DNA of 64,000 nt, taken from NCBI RefSeq assembly GCF_004564275.1, contig NZ_SPDV01000004.1, positions 1-64,000 on the forward strand, written 5' to 3'. The notes below the pieces were generated by a model. The model was not told where the DNA came from, made no database searches, and worked only from the letters and a program-made list of their open reading frames with translations. Positions 35,782 to 45,760 of the stretch are shown here, piece after piece. Made by a program: the position numbers and the translations under genes. The DNA is from Sphingomonas parva (ex Maeng et al. 2020). Lineage in GTDB: Bacteria > Pseudomonadota > Alphaproteobacteria > Sphingomonadales > Sphingomonadaceae. The number at the start of each line of letters is the position of its first letter. Position 1 is the first letter of the stretch.

Positions 35782-36420
35782 TCAGGCCTCGTCCATCGAC
35801 CAGGCGACGAGCGCGAGCAGCCCCGCTGCGCCTGCGGCGGCGGCGAGGCTGACCGCCAGGCCGAGCGCGGGACGCGCCAGGGCGCCGAGCACCGCGCCCC
35901 CCACGAAGCCCGCCCAGAGGAGCAGGAAGGAGCCCCACCCGGTCGCGTCCGCGCCGCGCAGGGTCGCGGCGATCCGCTGCCCCAGCTTGACGAGCGTGCC
36001 CGTCATGTAGGTGAGGCCGATCCGCACCTCCCCCTCCTTCTCGAACACCGCATTCTCGGCCCCCATCGCGGCGGCGAGCAGCAGCGCGGCGGCGAAGGCG
36101 GCGCCGCCCAATCCCGAGGCGGCGGCGAGGCCGAGCAGCGCGGCGACGAAGAGCAGGACCGACGCGGCACGGCGTCGTCCGCCGGCGGCGCCGACCAGCG
36201 CGCCCGCCGTGACACCGAGAACGAACGCGCCGATCAATCCTGCCGCCGTCGCCGCAGCCGGCGAATCGCCGGCGATGCCGACCGCCAGGCGAGTCGAGTT
36301 CCCACTCATGAACGACACGAAGAAGCCGCCCAGCTCGAGAAAAGCCACGGCGTCGACGAAGCCCGCAAGGGCCGAAAGAAGCATGGCGAGGGCGCGGAGG
36401 CGCCCGTCATAGCGAGTCAC
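35782..36420 (-). CDS. DUF1275 (YoaK-like) membrane protein
   Basis: A 212-aa polytopic membrane protein with about six helices. Family motifs are LSALAGFVDAVAFLELGGFFVSFMSGNST near the N-terminus (residues ~15-43) and ENAVF, TYMTGTLVKLGQR in the middle. Function of the family is unknown. GTG start at 36420. It follows the universal stress protein by 13 bp in the same direction and is probably co-transcribed with it. Confidence 0.9.
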   Translation of the reverse strand: MTRYDGRLRALAMLLSALAGFVDAVAFLELGGFFVSFMSGNSTRLAVGIAGDSPAAATAAGLIGAFVLGVTAGALVGAAGGRRRAASVLLFVAALLGLAAASGLGGAAFAAALLLAAAMGAENAVFEKEGEVRIGLTYMTGTLVKLGQRIAATLRGADATGWGSFLLLWAGFVGGAVLGALARPALGLAVSLAAAAGAAGLLALVAWSMDEA

Positions 36421-36433
36421 GCGCCGATGATAG

Positions 36434-37231
36434 TCAGTGCGCGAGCAGCAGGGGAAGCGGGCTGTGGCGGAGCATGTCGCGGGTGACGCCGCCGAATACC
36501 GTCTCGCGCAATCGAGTGTGGCCGTAGGCGCCCATCACGATGGCCCCGGCACCGACCGCCGCGGCGGCCTCGATCAGCGCGTCCGCGGCCCTGCCGCCAC
36601 CGGGCCGCGCGTCCTGCTCGGCGGCAATACCGTAACGGGACAGATAGGCCGCTGCATCGGCGACGGCGAAGCGACCGGTCTCGTCCCCTGCCGTGACCAG
36701 CGTGACCCCGCCCGCCTCCGCCAGCAGCGGCCGCGCGAGACGAAGCGCATGCGCGCTTTCCGGCGACCCGTTCCAGGCGACCATGATCCGAGCGGACGGA
36801 TCGAAGCCGGCGTCGGCGGCCGGCACGGCCAGGATCGGCGCGCGGGCATGGAGCAGGACTTCCCCAGCGATCGACAAGGCAGCGTCGTCGTCGCCCGGCA
36901 GGGTGATGACGATCAGGTCGGCCAGCGCGGCCCGGGCGACGATTGCACGCCCCGTCTCTCCGTCCTGCTGCACCCACTCCCACGAGACGCCTTCCTCGCG
37001 GAGCCGGGCCTCCATCCGGTCGCGATGCTCGGCGTCCACCTGGTTCAGCCGGGCGAGCAGCGCGGCGGGCACGTAGACGCCGCCGAACGGATCGGCCACG
37101 ACCAGGCTGTTGAACGGTCGCGACTGCAGGCAGGAGAGATGCGCGCTGCCTCGCCGGGCGAGCGCGAGCGCGGCCGCCAGCCGCGCCTCGAGACCCCTGT
37201 CGTCATTGGCGAGCAGCAGGATCGACCTCAT
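36434..37231 (-). CDS. Universal stress protein (tandem UspA domains)
   Basis: A 265-aa cytosolic protein. The C-terminal Usp domain has the ATP-binding pattern GAYGHTRLRETVFGGVTRDML (G-x2-G-x9-G-T), and the N-terminal half is a degenerate Usp domain without this pattern. Usp proteins help survival under stress and starvation; ATP-binding ones may act as sensors. ATG 37231 has AAAGGAGGG six bases upstream, a very strong signal. Next to the cbb3 region, so anaerobic or micro-oxic induction is plausible but not shown. Confidence 0.88.
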   Translation of the reverse strand: MRSILLLANDDRGLEARLAAALALARRGSAHLSCLQSRPFNSLVVADPFGGVYVPAALLARLNQVDAEHRDRMEARLREEGVSWEWVQQDGETGRAIVARAALADLIVITLPGDDDAALSIAGEVLLHARAPILAVPAADAGFDPSARIMVAWNGSPESAHALRLARPLLAEAGGVTLVTAGDETGRFAVADAAAYLSRYGIAAEQDARPGGGRAADALIEAAAAVGAGAIVMGAYGHTRLRETVFGGVTRDMLRHSPLPLLLAH

Positions 37232-37352
37232 CGCACCCTCCTTTGCTGTCGGCGTCGGCGCCGCCGTGCGGGCTGCCGGAAACCATCGCGACCAGGCCGA
37301 CTCCGTAGGATTGCTTATACAACAGCCACCTGCCGTCGGGCATCGCGACAGG

Positions 37353-37709
37353 ATGCAATGGCAATCGATCCGACTCGAACTCGAGCCCAGCCGCGAATTC
37401 CCGCGAGGTTCGGCCAGCCGCATCTATCTGCTCCGCCTGCCACTCCACGACGACGGCCGGATCGACGACAACGCGCTCGCCGTTGCCCCCGCCCAGGCGA
37501 CCGTGCGGCGCTTCTGGCCGAACGAGCCGGACCTCTCCGGCATCGTCAAGGCGAGCGACGACGGCTGGGCCTTCGCGTTCGACGAGGACGGCGAGATCCT
37601 CGTCCGCCATCGTCCGCACCCGATCAGGCTCGGCGAATCCCTGGTCCTGACCGAGCCCGACGGCCGCGAGCGGGCGTTCCGCGTTGCGAGCCTCCGGGCG
37701 CTGCAATAG
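37353..37709 (+). CDS. Hypothetical soluble protein
   Basis: Function not recognised. 118 aa, with two beta-rich parts: SRIYLLRLPLHDDGRID, then VRRFWPNEPDLSGIV and DGWAFAFDEDGEILVRHRPH, ending RLGESLVLTEPDGRERAFRV. The FWPNEPD and WAFAFDEDGE segments look like conserved turns. ATG 37353 was chosen because it gives a compact protein; the frame is open further upstream to a TTG inside the divergent stress gene. Only a weak AGG precedes it. Confidence 0.55.
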   Translation: MQWQSIRLELEPSREFPRGSASRIYLLRLPLHDDGRIDDNALAVAPAQATVRRFWPNEPDLSGIVKASDDGWAFAFDEDGEILVRHRPHPIRLGESLVLTEPDGRERAFRVASLRALQ

Positions 37710-38090
37710 TCGGTCGGTCGGGCGGGGGCGCGCCGCCGCGTTCGAAGAGGGTGCTGACGTGGTGCTGCGTCAGCGTGCTGAACGCCACCTCGCCGACGAC
37801 CGTGCAGAGCTGCGCGTTAAAACGCTCAGTCGAACCGTTCCAGCATCCCCCGAGGCATGCGGGCACAGGATCGTCGGGTTGATTGGCGCCAGGATGTGGA
37901 TGTCGTCGACGTTGTTCTCTTGAGGACGAAAGCGGATCTCCGAATCGTTTCCGTCGATAGCCTGCCAAGAATGACGTTCGCCTTCGACCCCCCGACCCTC
38001 CCCGAGCCATCTTCAGCGGCAATGCGCGCGAGTACGCAACCCTGAGGCCAAGATGCACACGTGGCCCAATAAACCTGAAGTGGTCTCGGC
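37710..38090. other. Gene-poor stretch
   Basis: About 380 bp between a hypothetical gene and a convergent secreted protein. Base composition is less GC-rich toward the right. Reading frames on both strands are Arg/Gly-rich and lack start signals. One minus-strand segment (NGSTERFNAQL) is faintly like an integrase core, but is too short and isolated to call. Possibly decayed mobile-element DNA. Confidence 0.3.
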
Positions 38091-38477
38091 CTAACGCACG
38101 CGGGTACAGACCGCGGTAGGCACGGTGGTGCCGATCACGCCGTAGCGGACCCGGGTCGAGTAGACGGTCACGGACTCAGGGACCGAGGTGGACTGAGTGA
38201 CCTCCCGGTTCGCATTGCTCGCCGTCGGCCAAAGGAAGACGACGCGTCCGGAGCCCACGCCCGTCTCGTTGTAGAAGCTCACCGTCACGTGGTTCTTCTG
38301 TGTATCGTGCAAGTACACGCTGCGCAGCGCTGGCTCGCCTGGTCCAGGATTGGGGCCGACCCAGCCCAGATCTCCGCCCGAGGTCACACATGCCGCCATG
38401 AACTCCCGGATTGGCAATGCAGGAACATGAACTGAGGCCGATTGCTGCACCAACGCCGCCATGAGAATTGTCAGCAT
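38091..38477 (-). CDS. Hypothetical exported protein
   Basis: A 128-aa product with a short hydrophobic N-terminus (LTILMAALVQQSASVHVPA) that is probably a signal peptide. The mature part has two Cys (AACVTSGG and AVCTRVR) that could pair, and beta-strand segments (VTVSFYNETG, RVVFLWPTAS, VTVYSTRVRYGV). Not recognised. The start at 38477 is supported by GGGAG seven bases upstream. Confidence 0.5.
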   Translation of the reverse strand: MLTILMAALVQQSASVHVPALPIREFMAACVTSGGDLGWVGPNPGPGEPALRSVYLHDTQKNHVTVSFYNETGVGSGRVVFLWPTASNANREVTQSTSVPESVTVYSTRVRYGVIGTTVPTAVCTRVR

Positions 38478-38765
38478 ACTGATCTCCCGTGCCAGAATTC
38501 GACTTTTACACCAACTCTCGGTCTGTCGGGAGGTCTGCCTCGCCCGTTGAGCGCACCCGACGACACACGCCCGACAGCCCGCAGGATTTTTCCATCGGCC
38601 CCAGCAGCCCCGAGGTCGCATTACCGATGACAGTCTCGTCGATGTCACGCCCTTCGGCAATCGCGGGAGGGAGCCCGGCGCGGAGGCGGCGCACGAGGTC
38701 TCATGGTTCCGACCACGGACGATTTCCGCTAGGATCGGGCGCGCAACGGATGACGGGAGTCGCTG

Positions 38766-39005
38766 ATGCTGCTGATCTGGCGCGGGGCGCTGTGCGTCAT
38801 CGCCGGCATCGTCGTCGCGGCATTGCGCACGCTGAAGCGCGGGCGGCTCAGCCAGCCGCCCAGTCTCGGCGCGCGGGACGCGCCGGAGACGCTGGAGCCG
38901 AAGGGCCGCGGCGACAGGCTCAGCCTCAAGGCCGACATTCCGGGGCTCGGGCTCGCTCTGTTCGGAGCGATCCTGATCTTCGTGGGTGCGCTGACCTCGA
39001 CCTGA
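38766..39005 (+). CDS. Small hypothetical membrane protein
   Basis: A 79-aa protein with two hydrophobic helices, MLLIWRGALCVIAGIVVAAL at the N-terminus and GLGLALFGAILIFVGAL at the C-terminus, joined by a Pro/Arg-rich linker. ATG 38766 has GGGAG eight bases upstream. Convergent with the second hybrid kinase. The ~290 bp before it hold no recognised gene. Confidence 0.5.
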   Translation: MLLIWRGALCVIAGIVVAALRTLKRGRLSQPPSLGARDAPETLEPKGRGDRLSLKADIPGLGLALFGAILIFVGALTST

Positions 39006-39032
39006 CGGCGTGGTCCCGATCGCGCCGCCGCT

Positions 39033-42000
39033 TCACTCCAGTGCTTCGCGGATCTTGCGCGCGAGCATCTCGATCTGGAACGGCTTGGTGACGATCGACA
39101 TTCCCGGCTCGAGCCGCCCGTCGCCGATCACCGCATTTTCCGCATAGCCGGTGATGAACAGGATCCGGAGCCCGGGCCTGAGGGCGCGGGCGGCATCGGC
39201 GACCTGGCGGCCGTTCATGCCGCCGGGAAGTCCGACGTCTGTGATCAGCAGATCGATGCGGGCGTTCGACTGGAGGATCTTGAGCCCGGACGGACCGTCG
39301 CCCGCCTCGATCGCCGAGAAGCCGGCGTCGGCGAGCACCTCGCCGACCAGCATCCGCACCGTCGGCTCGTCGTCGATCACCAGCACGACCTCGCCGTCTC
39401 CCGAGAGGTCGGTGCGCTCGGCGCCGGCCTCCTCGCCATCGGCGGGAACATGCGCGTCGTGTCGCGGCAGATGGATGGTCATCGTCGTGCCGCGGCCGAC
39501 CTCGGAATCGATCCGGACCTGGCCGCCCGACTGACGGGCGAAGCCGTAGATCATCGAAAGGCCGAGGCCGGTCCCCTCGCCCAGCGGCTTGGTGGTGAAG
39601 AAGGGATCGAACGCCTTCGCGACGACCTCGGGCGGCATGCCGGTGCCGGTGTCGGTCACCGCCAGGGTGACGTAATCCCCCGCCGGCAGATCGCGCACCG
39701 CCGCGGCCGAGGCATCCAGCACGCGATTGGCGGTCTCGATGGTCAGCCGGCCGCCGCCGGGCATGGCGTCGCGGGCGTTGATGCACAGGTTGAGGAGCGC
39801 GTTCTCGAGCTGGTTGGGATCGACGAGCGTCGCCCACACAGCGGAATCGCGCAGGACCTCGACCTGCACGGCCGGACCCACGGTCCTGCGGACGAGCTCC
39901 TCCATCCCCGAAACCAGCCGGTTGAGGTTGGTGGGCTTCGGATCGAGCGTCTGCCGGCGCGAGAAAGCGAGCAGGCGATGGGTGAGCGCGGCGGCGCGCT
40001 CGACGGCGCCCTGGGCGGCATTGGAGTAGCGCTCGACCTCGCCGAGGCGGCCCTGAGCGATCCGCATCCGCATCATCTCGAGGCTGCCGCCGATGCCGGT
40101 CAGCAGATTGTTGAAATCATGGGCGAGGCCGCCGGTTAGCTGGCCCACCGCCTCCATCTTCTGCGCCTGGCGCAGCGCCTCCTCCGCCTGCTCGCGCTCC
40201 GCCACGGCCGCCTGGACGCGCTGCTCGAGCGTCTCGTTGAGCTCGCGCAGGGCCGCCTCGGCGGCGCGCTTCTCGTCGATCTCCCGCTGCGCCGCCTGGT
40301 AGAGGCGGGCGTTGTCGATCGCGATCGCCGCCTGTCCGGCAATGCCCGCCATCAGCCGCTCGTGCCGTTCCTCGAAGCGCCCGGTCTCCTTGTGGCCGAA
40401 GAACAGGCCGCCGATCACCTCGCCCGAGCGCGACTGCACCGGAACCGCGAGATAGGAGCGGACCGGAAGATGGCCCTTGGGCATGCCACGATAGGGCTCG
40501 CTGCGGCCGTAGCGCGGATCGGCAAGGATGTCGTCCGATCGGATCACGCCTTCGCCGTCGAACGTCGGCCCGAACACCGCCGTGTTGCGCGGCATGGGGA
40601 AGTTCTCGAACGCCGCCCGATCGACGCCCGACAGCGTGTAGAGCATGTAGGATTCGCCGCGCTCGTCGAGCACGTTGTAGAAGAACGCGCCGAAGTCGGC
40701 GCCGGTCAGCGAGACGCCCGCGTCGGTGACCATCTGCACGACGCGCTCGAGGTCGAGCTCGGCGGCGACCGCTTCGCCGGTGCGGTTGATCGTCTCGAGC
40801 GTCCGGCTCTCCTCGACCAGCCTCTCCTCGGCGATCTTGCGCGCGGTGATGTCGTAGCAGACTCCGAAATGTCTCGTGCCGCCGTCGGCGCCCTGCACCG
40901 CCTCCCCTTCCCGCGCGATCCAGCGAATCTCTCCGCTGTCGGGCCTCACGATCCGGTATTCGATATAAGCGAGCGCCCGCTCCGGCAGGGCGCTGCGGCC
41001 GGTGACGACGCGCTCCCGATCGTCCGGATGGATCAGGTCGAGGAACATGCCGACCGGTGCTTCGCCGACGGGCGCAACGCCCCACAAGCGACAGAATTGC
41101 TCCGAGACCACGACGGTGCCCGTCTCCGGAATCAGCTCGAACGTGCCGATGCCGCCGGTGGCCTGGGCGACGCGGAGCCGTTCCTCGCTCCGTCGCAAGG
41201 CGTCCTCGACCCGGCGGCGCTCGGTGATGTCGACCGATGAGCCGACCAGGCCGACGACCCTGCCGTCGGCGTCGCGAAGCGGCGTCTTGGTCGAGAGCCA
41301 ATAGGCCGGCGATCCGTCGGCGAGGCGCACCTCTTCCTCGACCTGCTCCGTCTCGCCACTTTCCATGACCCGGCGGTCGTTGGCCATGATCGCAGCCGCT
41401 TCGGCCTTGTCCTCCAGGACCTCGGCATCGGTCCTGCCGATATAGGCCTCGGGCGGCAGGCCGAGCAGCTCGCTGGTCCCCCGGTTGGCGACCAGCAGCC
41501 GCCCGTCGCGATCCTTGGCATAGACGACGCCCGGGACCGCCTCGGTGAAGGTGCGCAGGAGGACGGTGGCGCGATCGCGCTCCGCCTCGATGGCGCGCCG
41601 CTCCTCGATGTCGAGGAGCACGCCGGGGAAGCGCAGCGGCGTCCCGTCGGGCGCACGCTCGACCCGGCCGTTCGCCTCGACCCAGCGATAGGCCCCGTCC
41701 TGCTGCCGGACGCGATATTCGCAGCGATAGGCGCCGCCGCGCTCCAGCGCTTCGGCGATCGCCGCCTCGACCCGATCGGCATCGTCGTCGTGGATCGATG
41801 CGGCCACCTCCGCCAACGGCAATCCCTCCCGGCAGCGCTCGGGATCGACGTCGAACGAGGCGGCGAATCGATCGTCGGCGAAGAAGAGATCCGCCTGCAC
41901 GTCCCAGACCCAGGTGCCGATGATCGCCCCGGCATCGAGCGCGAGCTGGACGCGCTCCGCCGCCTGGCTCGCCAACGCAGTGGTGCGGTGCCGCTCGGTC

Positions 42001-42875
42001 ACGTCGCGGTAGAAGATCGCCAGGCCGTCACCGCTCGGATAGGCGCGCATGTCGATCCACGCCGAGCGGCCGTCCGGCCAGCGATAGAGATGCTCGCGCG
42101 CGACCGGCTCGCGGGTGCGCATCGCCTGCTTGTAGAGAGCGCCGACCACGCTCTCCTCGCTGCCCGGCCAGACCTCCCAGTGGGAGCGGCCGACGATCTG
42201 CGACCGCGCGCGCTGCTCGTAGCGCATTCCTTCCGCGTTGATGTCGAGGACGCGGAAGTCCGGATCGAGGAGGATGAAGCCGTCGGTGATGTTCTCGAGC
42301 ACGTTGCGCGCCCGGTCGCGCTCGTCGTTGAGCGCCGCCTCCGCCTCGTGGCGGGCGCGCGCCGCCAGGATGCGGTCGGTCGTCTCGATCACGATTGCGA
42401 GCACGCCCGCCGGGCGGCCGTTCTCGCCGATCACCGGCGAGTAATCGAGGTTCATGAAGACCTGCTCGGGCACCCCGCGCCGGAACAGCGTCAACTCCTG
42501 ATCCTTGTACGACAAAGTGCCGCCCGCGAGCCCGACGCGCATGACGTTGTCGTTGAACTCGGCGACCTCGGGCCAGCCTTCGCGCACCTTGGCGCCGAGC
42601 AGGTCGGGATGGCGGCCGCCCGCGAAGACGCTGTAGGCGTCGTTGTAGAGCATGACGCCGTCCTCGCCCCACAGCATCACCATCGGCACCGGCGAATGGA
42701 GGACCATGCCCAGCGCCGTGCGCAGGCTGCCGGGCCAGCCTTCGATCGGCCCGAGCGGCGTGCCGGCCCAGTTCCGTGACGCGATCAGCCCCGCGCATTC
42801 GCTGTCCGGTCCAAGCCACCGCGCGACGCCGGCGGGATCGGGCCGGCTCGCGGCAGGAGGTTCGAAGTCATGCAT
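39033..42875 (-). CDS. Very large PAS/GAF hybrid sensor histidine kinase with receiver domain
   Basis: A 1280-aa cytoplasmic kinase without membrane segments. An N-terminal PAS-like region ([13 protein letters not shown], as in the other kinase) is followed by several PAS/PAC repeats, a GAF domain (about residues 700-860, with [23 protein letters not shown]), a coiled-coil, HisKA with His919 in [11 protein letters not shown], HATPase ([16 protein letters not shown]) and a receiver with Asp1213 ([12 protein letters not shown]). ATG 42875 is preferred; the frame is open to a TTG at 42911. No adjacent regulator. The ordered similarity to 7806-11015 suggests duplication followed by different sensor-domain gains. 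Confidence 0.9.
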   Translation of the reverse strand: MHDFEPPAASRPDPAGVARWLGPDSECAGLIASRNWAGTPLGPIEGWPGSLRTALGMVLHSPVPMVMLWGEDGVMLYNDAYSVFAGGRHPDLLGAKVREGWPEVAEFNDNVMRVGLAGGTLSYKDQELTLFRRGVPEQVFMNLDYSPVIGENGRPAGVLAIVIETTDRILAARARHEAEAALNDERDRARNVLENITDGFILLDPDFRVLDINAEGMRYEQRARSQIVGRSHWEVWPGSEESVVGALYKQAMRTREPVAREHLYRWPDGRSAWIDMRAYPSGDGLAIFYRDVTERHRTTALASQAAERVQLALDAGAIIGTWVWDVQADLFFADDRFAASFDVDPERCREGLPLAEVAASIHDDDADRVEAAIAEALERGGAYRCEYRVRQQDGAYRWVEANGRVERAPDGTPLRFPGVLLDIEERRAIEAERDRATVLLRTFTEAVPGVVYAKDRDGRLLVANRGTSELLGLPPEAYIGRTDAEVLEDKAEAAAIMANDRRVMESGETEQVEEEVRLADGSPAYWLSTKTPLRDADGRVVGLVGSSVDITERRRVEDALRRSEERLRVAQATGGIGTFELIPETGTVVVSEQFCRLWGVAPVGEAPVGMFLDLIHPDDRERVVTGRSALPERALAYIEYRIVRPDSGEIRWIAREGEAVQGADGGTRHFGVCYDITARKIAEERLVEESRTLETINRTGEAVAAELDLERVVQMVTDAGVSLTGADFGAFFYNVLDERGESYMLYTLSGVDRAAFENFPMPRNTAVFGPTFDGEGVIRSDDILADPRYGRSEPYRGMPKGHLPVRSYLAVPVQSRSGEVIGGLFFGHKETGRFEERHERLMAGIAGQAAIAIDNARLYQAAQREIDEKRAAEAALRELNETLEQRVQAAVAEREQAEEALRQAQKMEAVGQLTGGLAHDFNNLLTGIGGSLEMMRMRIAQGRLGEVERYSNAAQGAVERAAALTHRLLAFSRRQTLDPKPTNLNRLVSGMEELVRRTVGPAVQVEVLRDSAVWATLVDPNQLENALLNLCINARDAMPGGGRLTIETANRVLDASAAAVRDLPAGDYVTLAVTDTGTGMPPEVVAKAFDPFFTTKPLGEGTGLGLSMIYGFARQSGGQVRIDSEVGRGTTMTIHLPRHDAHVPADGEEAGAERTDLSGDGEVVLVIDDEPTVRMLVGEVLADAGFSAIEAGDGPSGLKILQSNARIDLLITDVGLPGGMNGRQVADAARALRPGLRILFITGYAENAVIGDGRLEPGMSIVTKPFQIEMLARKIREALE

Positions 42876-43009
42876 CGGCCAAGCGATAGGCGGTGGCGAA
42901 GCCCGTGCCAAGTAAAGGCTGAGCGCGGATCTGCGATGCCGCGCTCAACGCAAGTTCTCGACGTCCGGCACAAGATTAGCCTCAGAAAGCCGGCGGAATG
43001 CCGCGACCG

Positions 43010-43249
43010 CTAGAATGTGATCGTGACGGCTTCCTCGAACGTGACTCGCAACACGGGAATGCGCGTCTCGTCCAGGATCTCGATGTAGCAGGAGAGGTGG
43101 ATCTCTCCCCCGCGTATCTCTGCGGCGAGCAGCTCGCGCGCCCGGTCGATGGCGACGCGATGCGCCGCCTCCGCATCGGGAAGCTCGCGTCCCGTCTCGT
43201 CGCACCGGTCGCCGTGACGGTCATGGATGTCGAAATAGAAGAGCGGCAT
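43010..43249 (-). CDS. DUF6894-type small protein
   Basis: A 79-aa soluble protein of the type MPLFYFDIHDRHGDR, then GRELPDAEAAHRVAIDRARELLA and a final beta-hairpin (YIEILDETRIPVLRVTFEEA). This order fits DUF6894, a family common in Rhizobiales and Sphingomonadales with unknown function. ATG 43249 matches the family start; an ATG 15 bases upstream (43264) is the alternative. Confidence 0.75.
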   Translation of the reverse strand: MPLFYFDIHDRHGDRCDETGRELPDAEAAHRVAIDRARELLAAEIRGGEIHLSCYIEILDETRIPVLRVTFEEAVTITF

Positions 43250-43366
43250 CGGAAACGACGTCATCCGCTAGGCGCGTGGCCTGCGCAAACAACCTGGATC
43301 AAGGCAGCGGCACGGGATGGGGTCAGAGCGCTTCCGCCCGGCGCGATCACGTTCTAGACGGCGCCG

Positions 43367-43702
43367 ATGCCTACGATCCTGCTGCTCGTCGCGTCCAACG
43401 TGTTCATGACCATCGCCTGGTACTGGCATCTGAAAGGCGGAATGGCGAAGCCGATCCTCCTCGTCATCCTGATCAGCTGGAGCATCGCGCTGGTCGAATA
43501 TTCGCTCGCCGTGCCGGCGAACCGTCTCGGCTATGCGAGCGGATGGAGCGCCGCCCAGCTGAAGATCGCGCAGGAAGCCATCGCCCTCATCGTCTTCGCC
43601 GGGTTCATGGTGCTGGTCCTCGGCGAGCCGCTCCACTGGCGGCATCTCGCCGCCTTCGCCTGCATCATGGCCGCGGTGGGCTTCCTGTTCGTGAAGCCCT
43701 GA
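43367..43702 (+). CDS. DMT-superfamily protein (DUF486)
   Basis: A 111-aa four-helix membrane protein of DUF486, distantly related to small multidrug resistance and DMT transporters. The typical features SNVFMTIAWYWHLKG at the start and the C-terminal LGEPLHWRHLAAFACIMAAVGFLF are present, with conserved EYSLAVPANRLGY between helices two and three. Substrate unknown. Single gene, divergent from the DUF6894 gene and convergent with fixJ. Confidence 0.88.
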   Translation: MPTILLLVASNVFMTIAWYWHLKGGMAKPILLVILISWSIALVEYSLAVPANRLGYASGWSAAQLKIAQEAIALIVFAGFMVLVLGEPLHWRHLAAFACIMAAVGFLFVKP

Positions 43703-43733
43703 GACACGGTTCGCAAGGCCGGGCCGGTTCTGG

Positions 43734-44375
43734 TCAGGATTCCCCCTCGCCTTGCCCGTCGTCGCCGAGACCGGCGGCGAAGGCGATGCGCAGGGCATCG
43801 CTGAGGCTCGGCACCTCGAGCTTCTGCATGACGTTCGCGCGGTGGATTTCGACGGTGCGCGGGCTGATGCCGAGATCGTAGGCGATCGTCTTGTTGGGAT
43901 GGCCGCGGGCGAGGCCCTCGAGCACCTCGACCTCGCGCGGGGTCAGCGCCTCGAGCCGCACTTTCGCCTCGTCGGCGCGGGCGCGGCGGCGGCCGCTCTG
44001 CTCGATCCGGGCGAAGCCCTCGTCGATCGCGGCGATCAGCGACTTCTTCTCGAACGGCTTCTCGATGAAGTCGATCGCGCCGTTCTTCATCGCCTCGACC
44101 GCGACGGTGACATCGCCGTGGCCGGTCATCACGATCACCGGCAGCAGGACGCCGTTCTTGCGCAGCTCGCGCTGCACCTCGAGTCCGTCCATCTGCGGCA
44201 TGCGAACGTCCATCAGGATCACGCCGGCGGGAACCTCGCGGCCCAGGCCCAGGAACTCGACGCCCGACGCATAGGTCTTCACCACGAAACCCGACGTGCG
44301 CAGCATGAAGCTCGCCGAGCGGCGGATCGCCTCGTCGTCGTCGACGAGGTGCACGATGCGTCCATTCTCAGCCAT
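43734..44375 (-). CDS. fixJ: Two-component response regulator FixJ
   Basis: A 213-aa response regulator. The receiver domain has acidic residues VDDDE, phospho-acceptor Asp56 (ILMDVRMPQMDG) and Lys106 (IEKPFEK). The C-terminal LuxR-type HTH (LTPREVEVLEGLARG, then NKTIAYDLGISPRTVEIHRANVMQKL) matches the FixJ group. It activates micro-oxic genes after phosphorylation by FixL. It follows fixL by 8 bp. No fixK-like CRP/FNR gene lies in the window, so its targets here are unclear. Confidence 0.93.
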   Translation of the reverse strand: MAENGRIVHLVDDDEAIRRSASFMLRTSGFVVKTYASGVEFLGLGREVPAGVILMDVRMPQMDGLEVQRELRKNGVLLPVIVMTGHGDVTVAVEAMKNGAIDFIEKPFEKKSLIAAIDEGFARIEQSGRRRARADEAKVRLEALTPREVEVLEGLARGHPNKTIAYDLGISPRTVEIHRANVMQKLEVPSLSDALRIAFAAGLGDDGQGEGES

Positions 44376-44383
44376 ACAGATCC

Positions 44384-45547
44384 TCAGACATCCTGATCTC
44401 CCGACGCATCGATAAGGGTGAAATGGAAGGCGGTGCCGCCGAGCTTCGAGGCCTCCGCCCAGATCCGTCCCCCGTGGCCGTGGACGATCGTGTGGCAGAT
44501 CGACAGGCCGAGCCCCATGCCTTTCGCCTTGGTGCTGACGAACGGCTGGAACAATTGCCCGGCCACTTCGGGGGGGAGGCCGGGGCCACTGTCCTCGATC
44601 GTCACGCGCACCAGCCCCTCCTCCTCGCGGCGGCTGGTGACCCGCAGCCGGCGGTGCGACGATCCTTCCATCGCTTCGATCGCATTGCGCATCAGGTTCA
44701 GCAGCACCTGCTGGATCTGAATGCGATCGACCAGCACGCGATCGGCCTGCTGGTCTAGCTTGACCTCGAACTCCACGCCGCGCTCGCCGGCGCCGACCAG
44801 TGCGAGCGCGCTCGCCTCGTTCACCACACGCGCTAGGCTCTCGATCCGCCGCTCGCTTTCGCCGCGCGAGATGAAGTCGCGGAGGCGGCGGACGATCTGG
44901 CCGGCGCGCACCGATTGCGCCGCGCATTCGGCGAGCGCCTCCCGCACGATCTCCAGCGTCTCGGCATCGGGCGTGTCGAGCAGCTCGTTCGCCGTCTCGA
45001 CGTAATTGGCGATGGCGGTCAGCGGCTGGTTCAGTTCGTGCGCGATCGAGGTGGCGAGCGTGCCCATCGCAGTGACCCGCGAGACATGGGCGAGTTCCGA
45101 CTGGAGATCGTGGACCCTCAGCTCCGCCTGCTGGCGTTCGGTGAGGTCGCGGATGAATCCGGTGAAGACGCGGCGACCGTCGATCTCCGCCTCTCCGATG
45201 TGGAGATCGATCGGGAAGGTCGCGCCATCGCGATGGCGCGCGGTCGTCACCCGGCCGATGCCGATGATCCGCCGTTCGCCCGTCGCATAATAACGCTCGA
45301 GATAGCTGTCGTGCCGCTCCCGGTCCGGTGACGGCATCAGCACGCTGACGTTTTCGCCGAGCAGCTCTGCCTCGGAATAGCCGAACATGCGCTCCGCCGC
45401 GGCGCTGAAGGACAGGATTCGGCCACGCGCGTCGATGACGATCATGGCGTCGGGAATGGTCTCGAGGATAGAGCGGAGATGCGCTTCGCGCGCAAATGCA
45501 TCGGGACTGCGGATGCCGTTCTCGTGCGGCACGGACTCGGACGCCAT
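44384..45547 (-). CDS. fixL: Oxygen sensor histidine kinase FixL (heme PAS)
   Basis: A 387-aa cytoplasmic kinase. One PAS domain (residues ~20-140) keeps the heme-binding His79 in RERHDSYL and, 20 residues on, Arg99 in RRIIGIGR; these correspond to the proximal His and the distal Arg of rhizobial FixL, so it is probably a true oxygen sensor and not only a FixL-like kinase. HisKA with His170 (SIAHELNQPL) and HATPase (N-box NLMRNAIEAM, DSGPGL, GLGLSICHTIV) follow. Unlike Sinorhizobium FixL there are no membrane helices. Oxygen binding should switch the kinase off, activating FixJ when oxygen is low. Confidence 0.93.
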   Translation of the reverse strand: MASESVPHENGIRSPDAFAREAHLRSILETIPDAMIVIDARGRILSFSAAAERMFGYSEAELLGENVSVLMPSPDRERHDSYLERYYATGERRIIGIGRVTTARHRDGATFPIDLHIGEAEIDGRRVFTGFIRDLTERQQAELRVHDLQSELAHVSRVTAMGTLATSIAHELNQPLTAIANYVETANELLDTPDAETLEIVREALAECAAQSVRAGQIVRRLRDFISRGESERRIESLARVVNEASALALVGAGERGVEFEVKLDQQADRVLVDRIQIQQVLLNLMRNAIEAMEGSSHRRLRVTSRREEEGLVRVTIEDSGPGLPPEVAGQLFQPFVSTKAKGMGLGLSICHTIVHGHGGRIWAEASKLGGTAFHFTLIDASGDQDV

Positions 45548-45648
45548 TCAGCCCCCTCTAACGTCAAACCGGAGGATATAAAGACCCGGCCGCCCCGCAG
45601 GATCCATGGCCTCGGGGATTGCTGCGGCATAAGCGCCACAGCAGCCGA

Positions 45649-45662
45649 TTAATAATATAAAT
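45649..45662 (+). promoter_or_regulatory. AT-rich candidate operator upstream of the TonB receptor
   Basis: TTAATAATATAAAT lies about 100 bp before the receptor start in an otherwise GC-rich gap. It fits the pattern TTRATAnnATAA found again at 49663-49676 (minus strand) and 54139-54152. Proposed binding site of the GntR regulator of this locus (inference). Confidence 0.45.
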
Positions 45663-45760
45663 CTATTGTCCGCCCCCGGAGGCAGGCGCATTATCCGCCG
45701 CGGCGTATCGGCTCCGGTTTACGAGCCGAAGACAAGAGAACAGCCTGGGGAGGCTAAGTC

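Noticed and set aside
37624-38058. 144-aa minus-strand frame with an integrase-like NGSTERFN segment
   Set aside because: It has no start signal, overlaps the end of the plus-strand gene, and only about ten residues resemble an integrase core.
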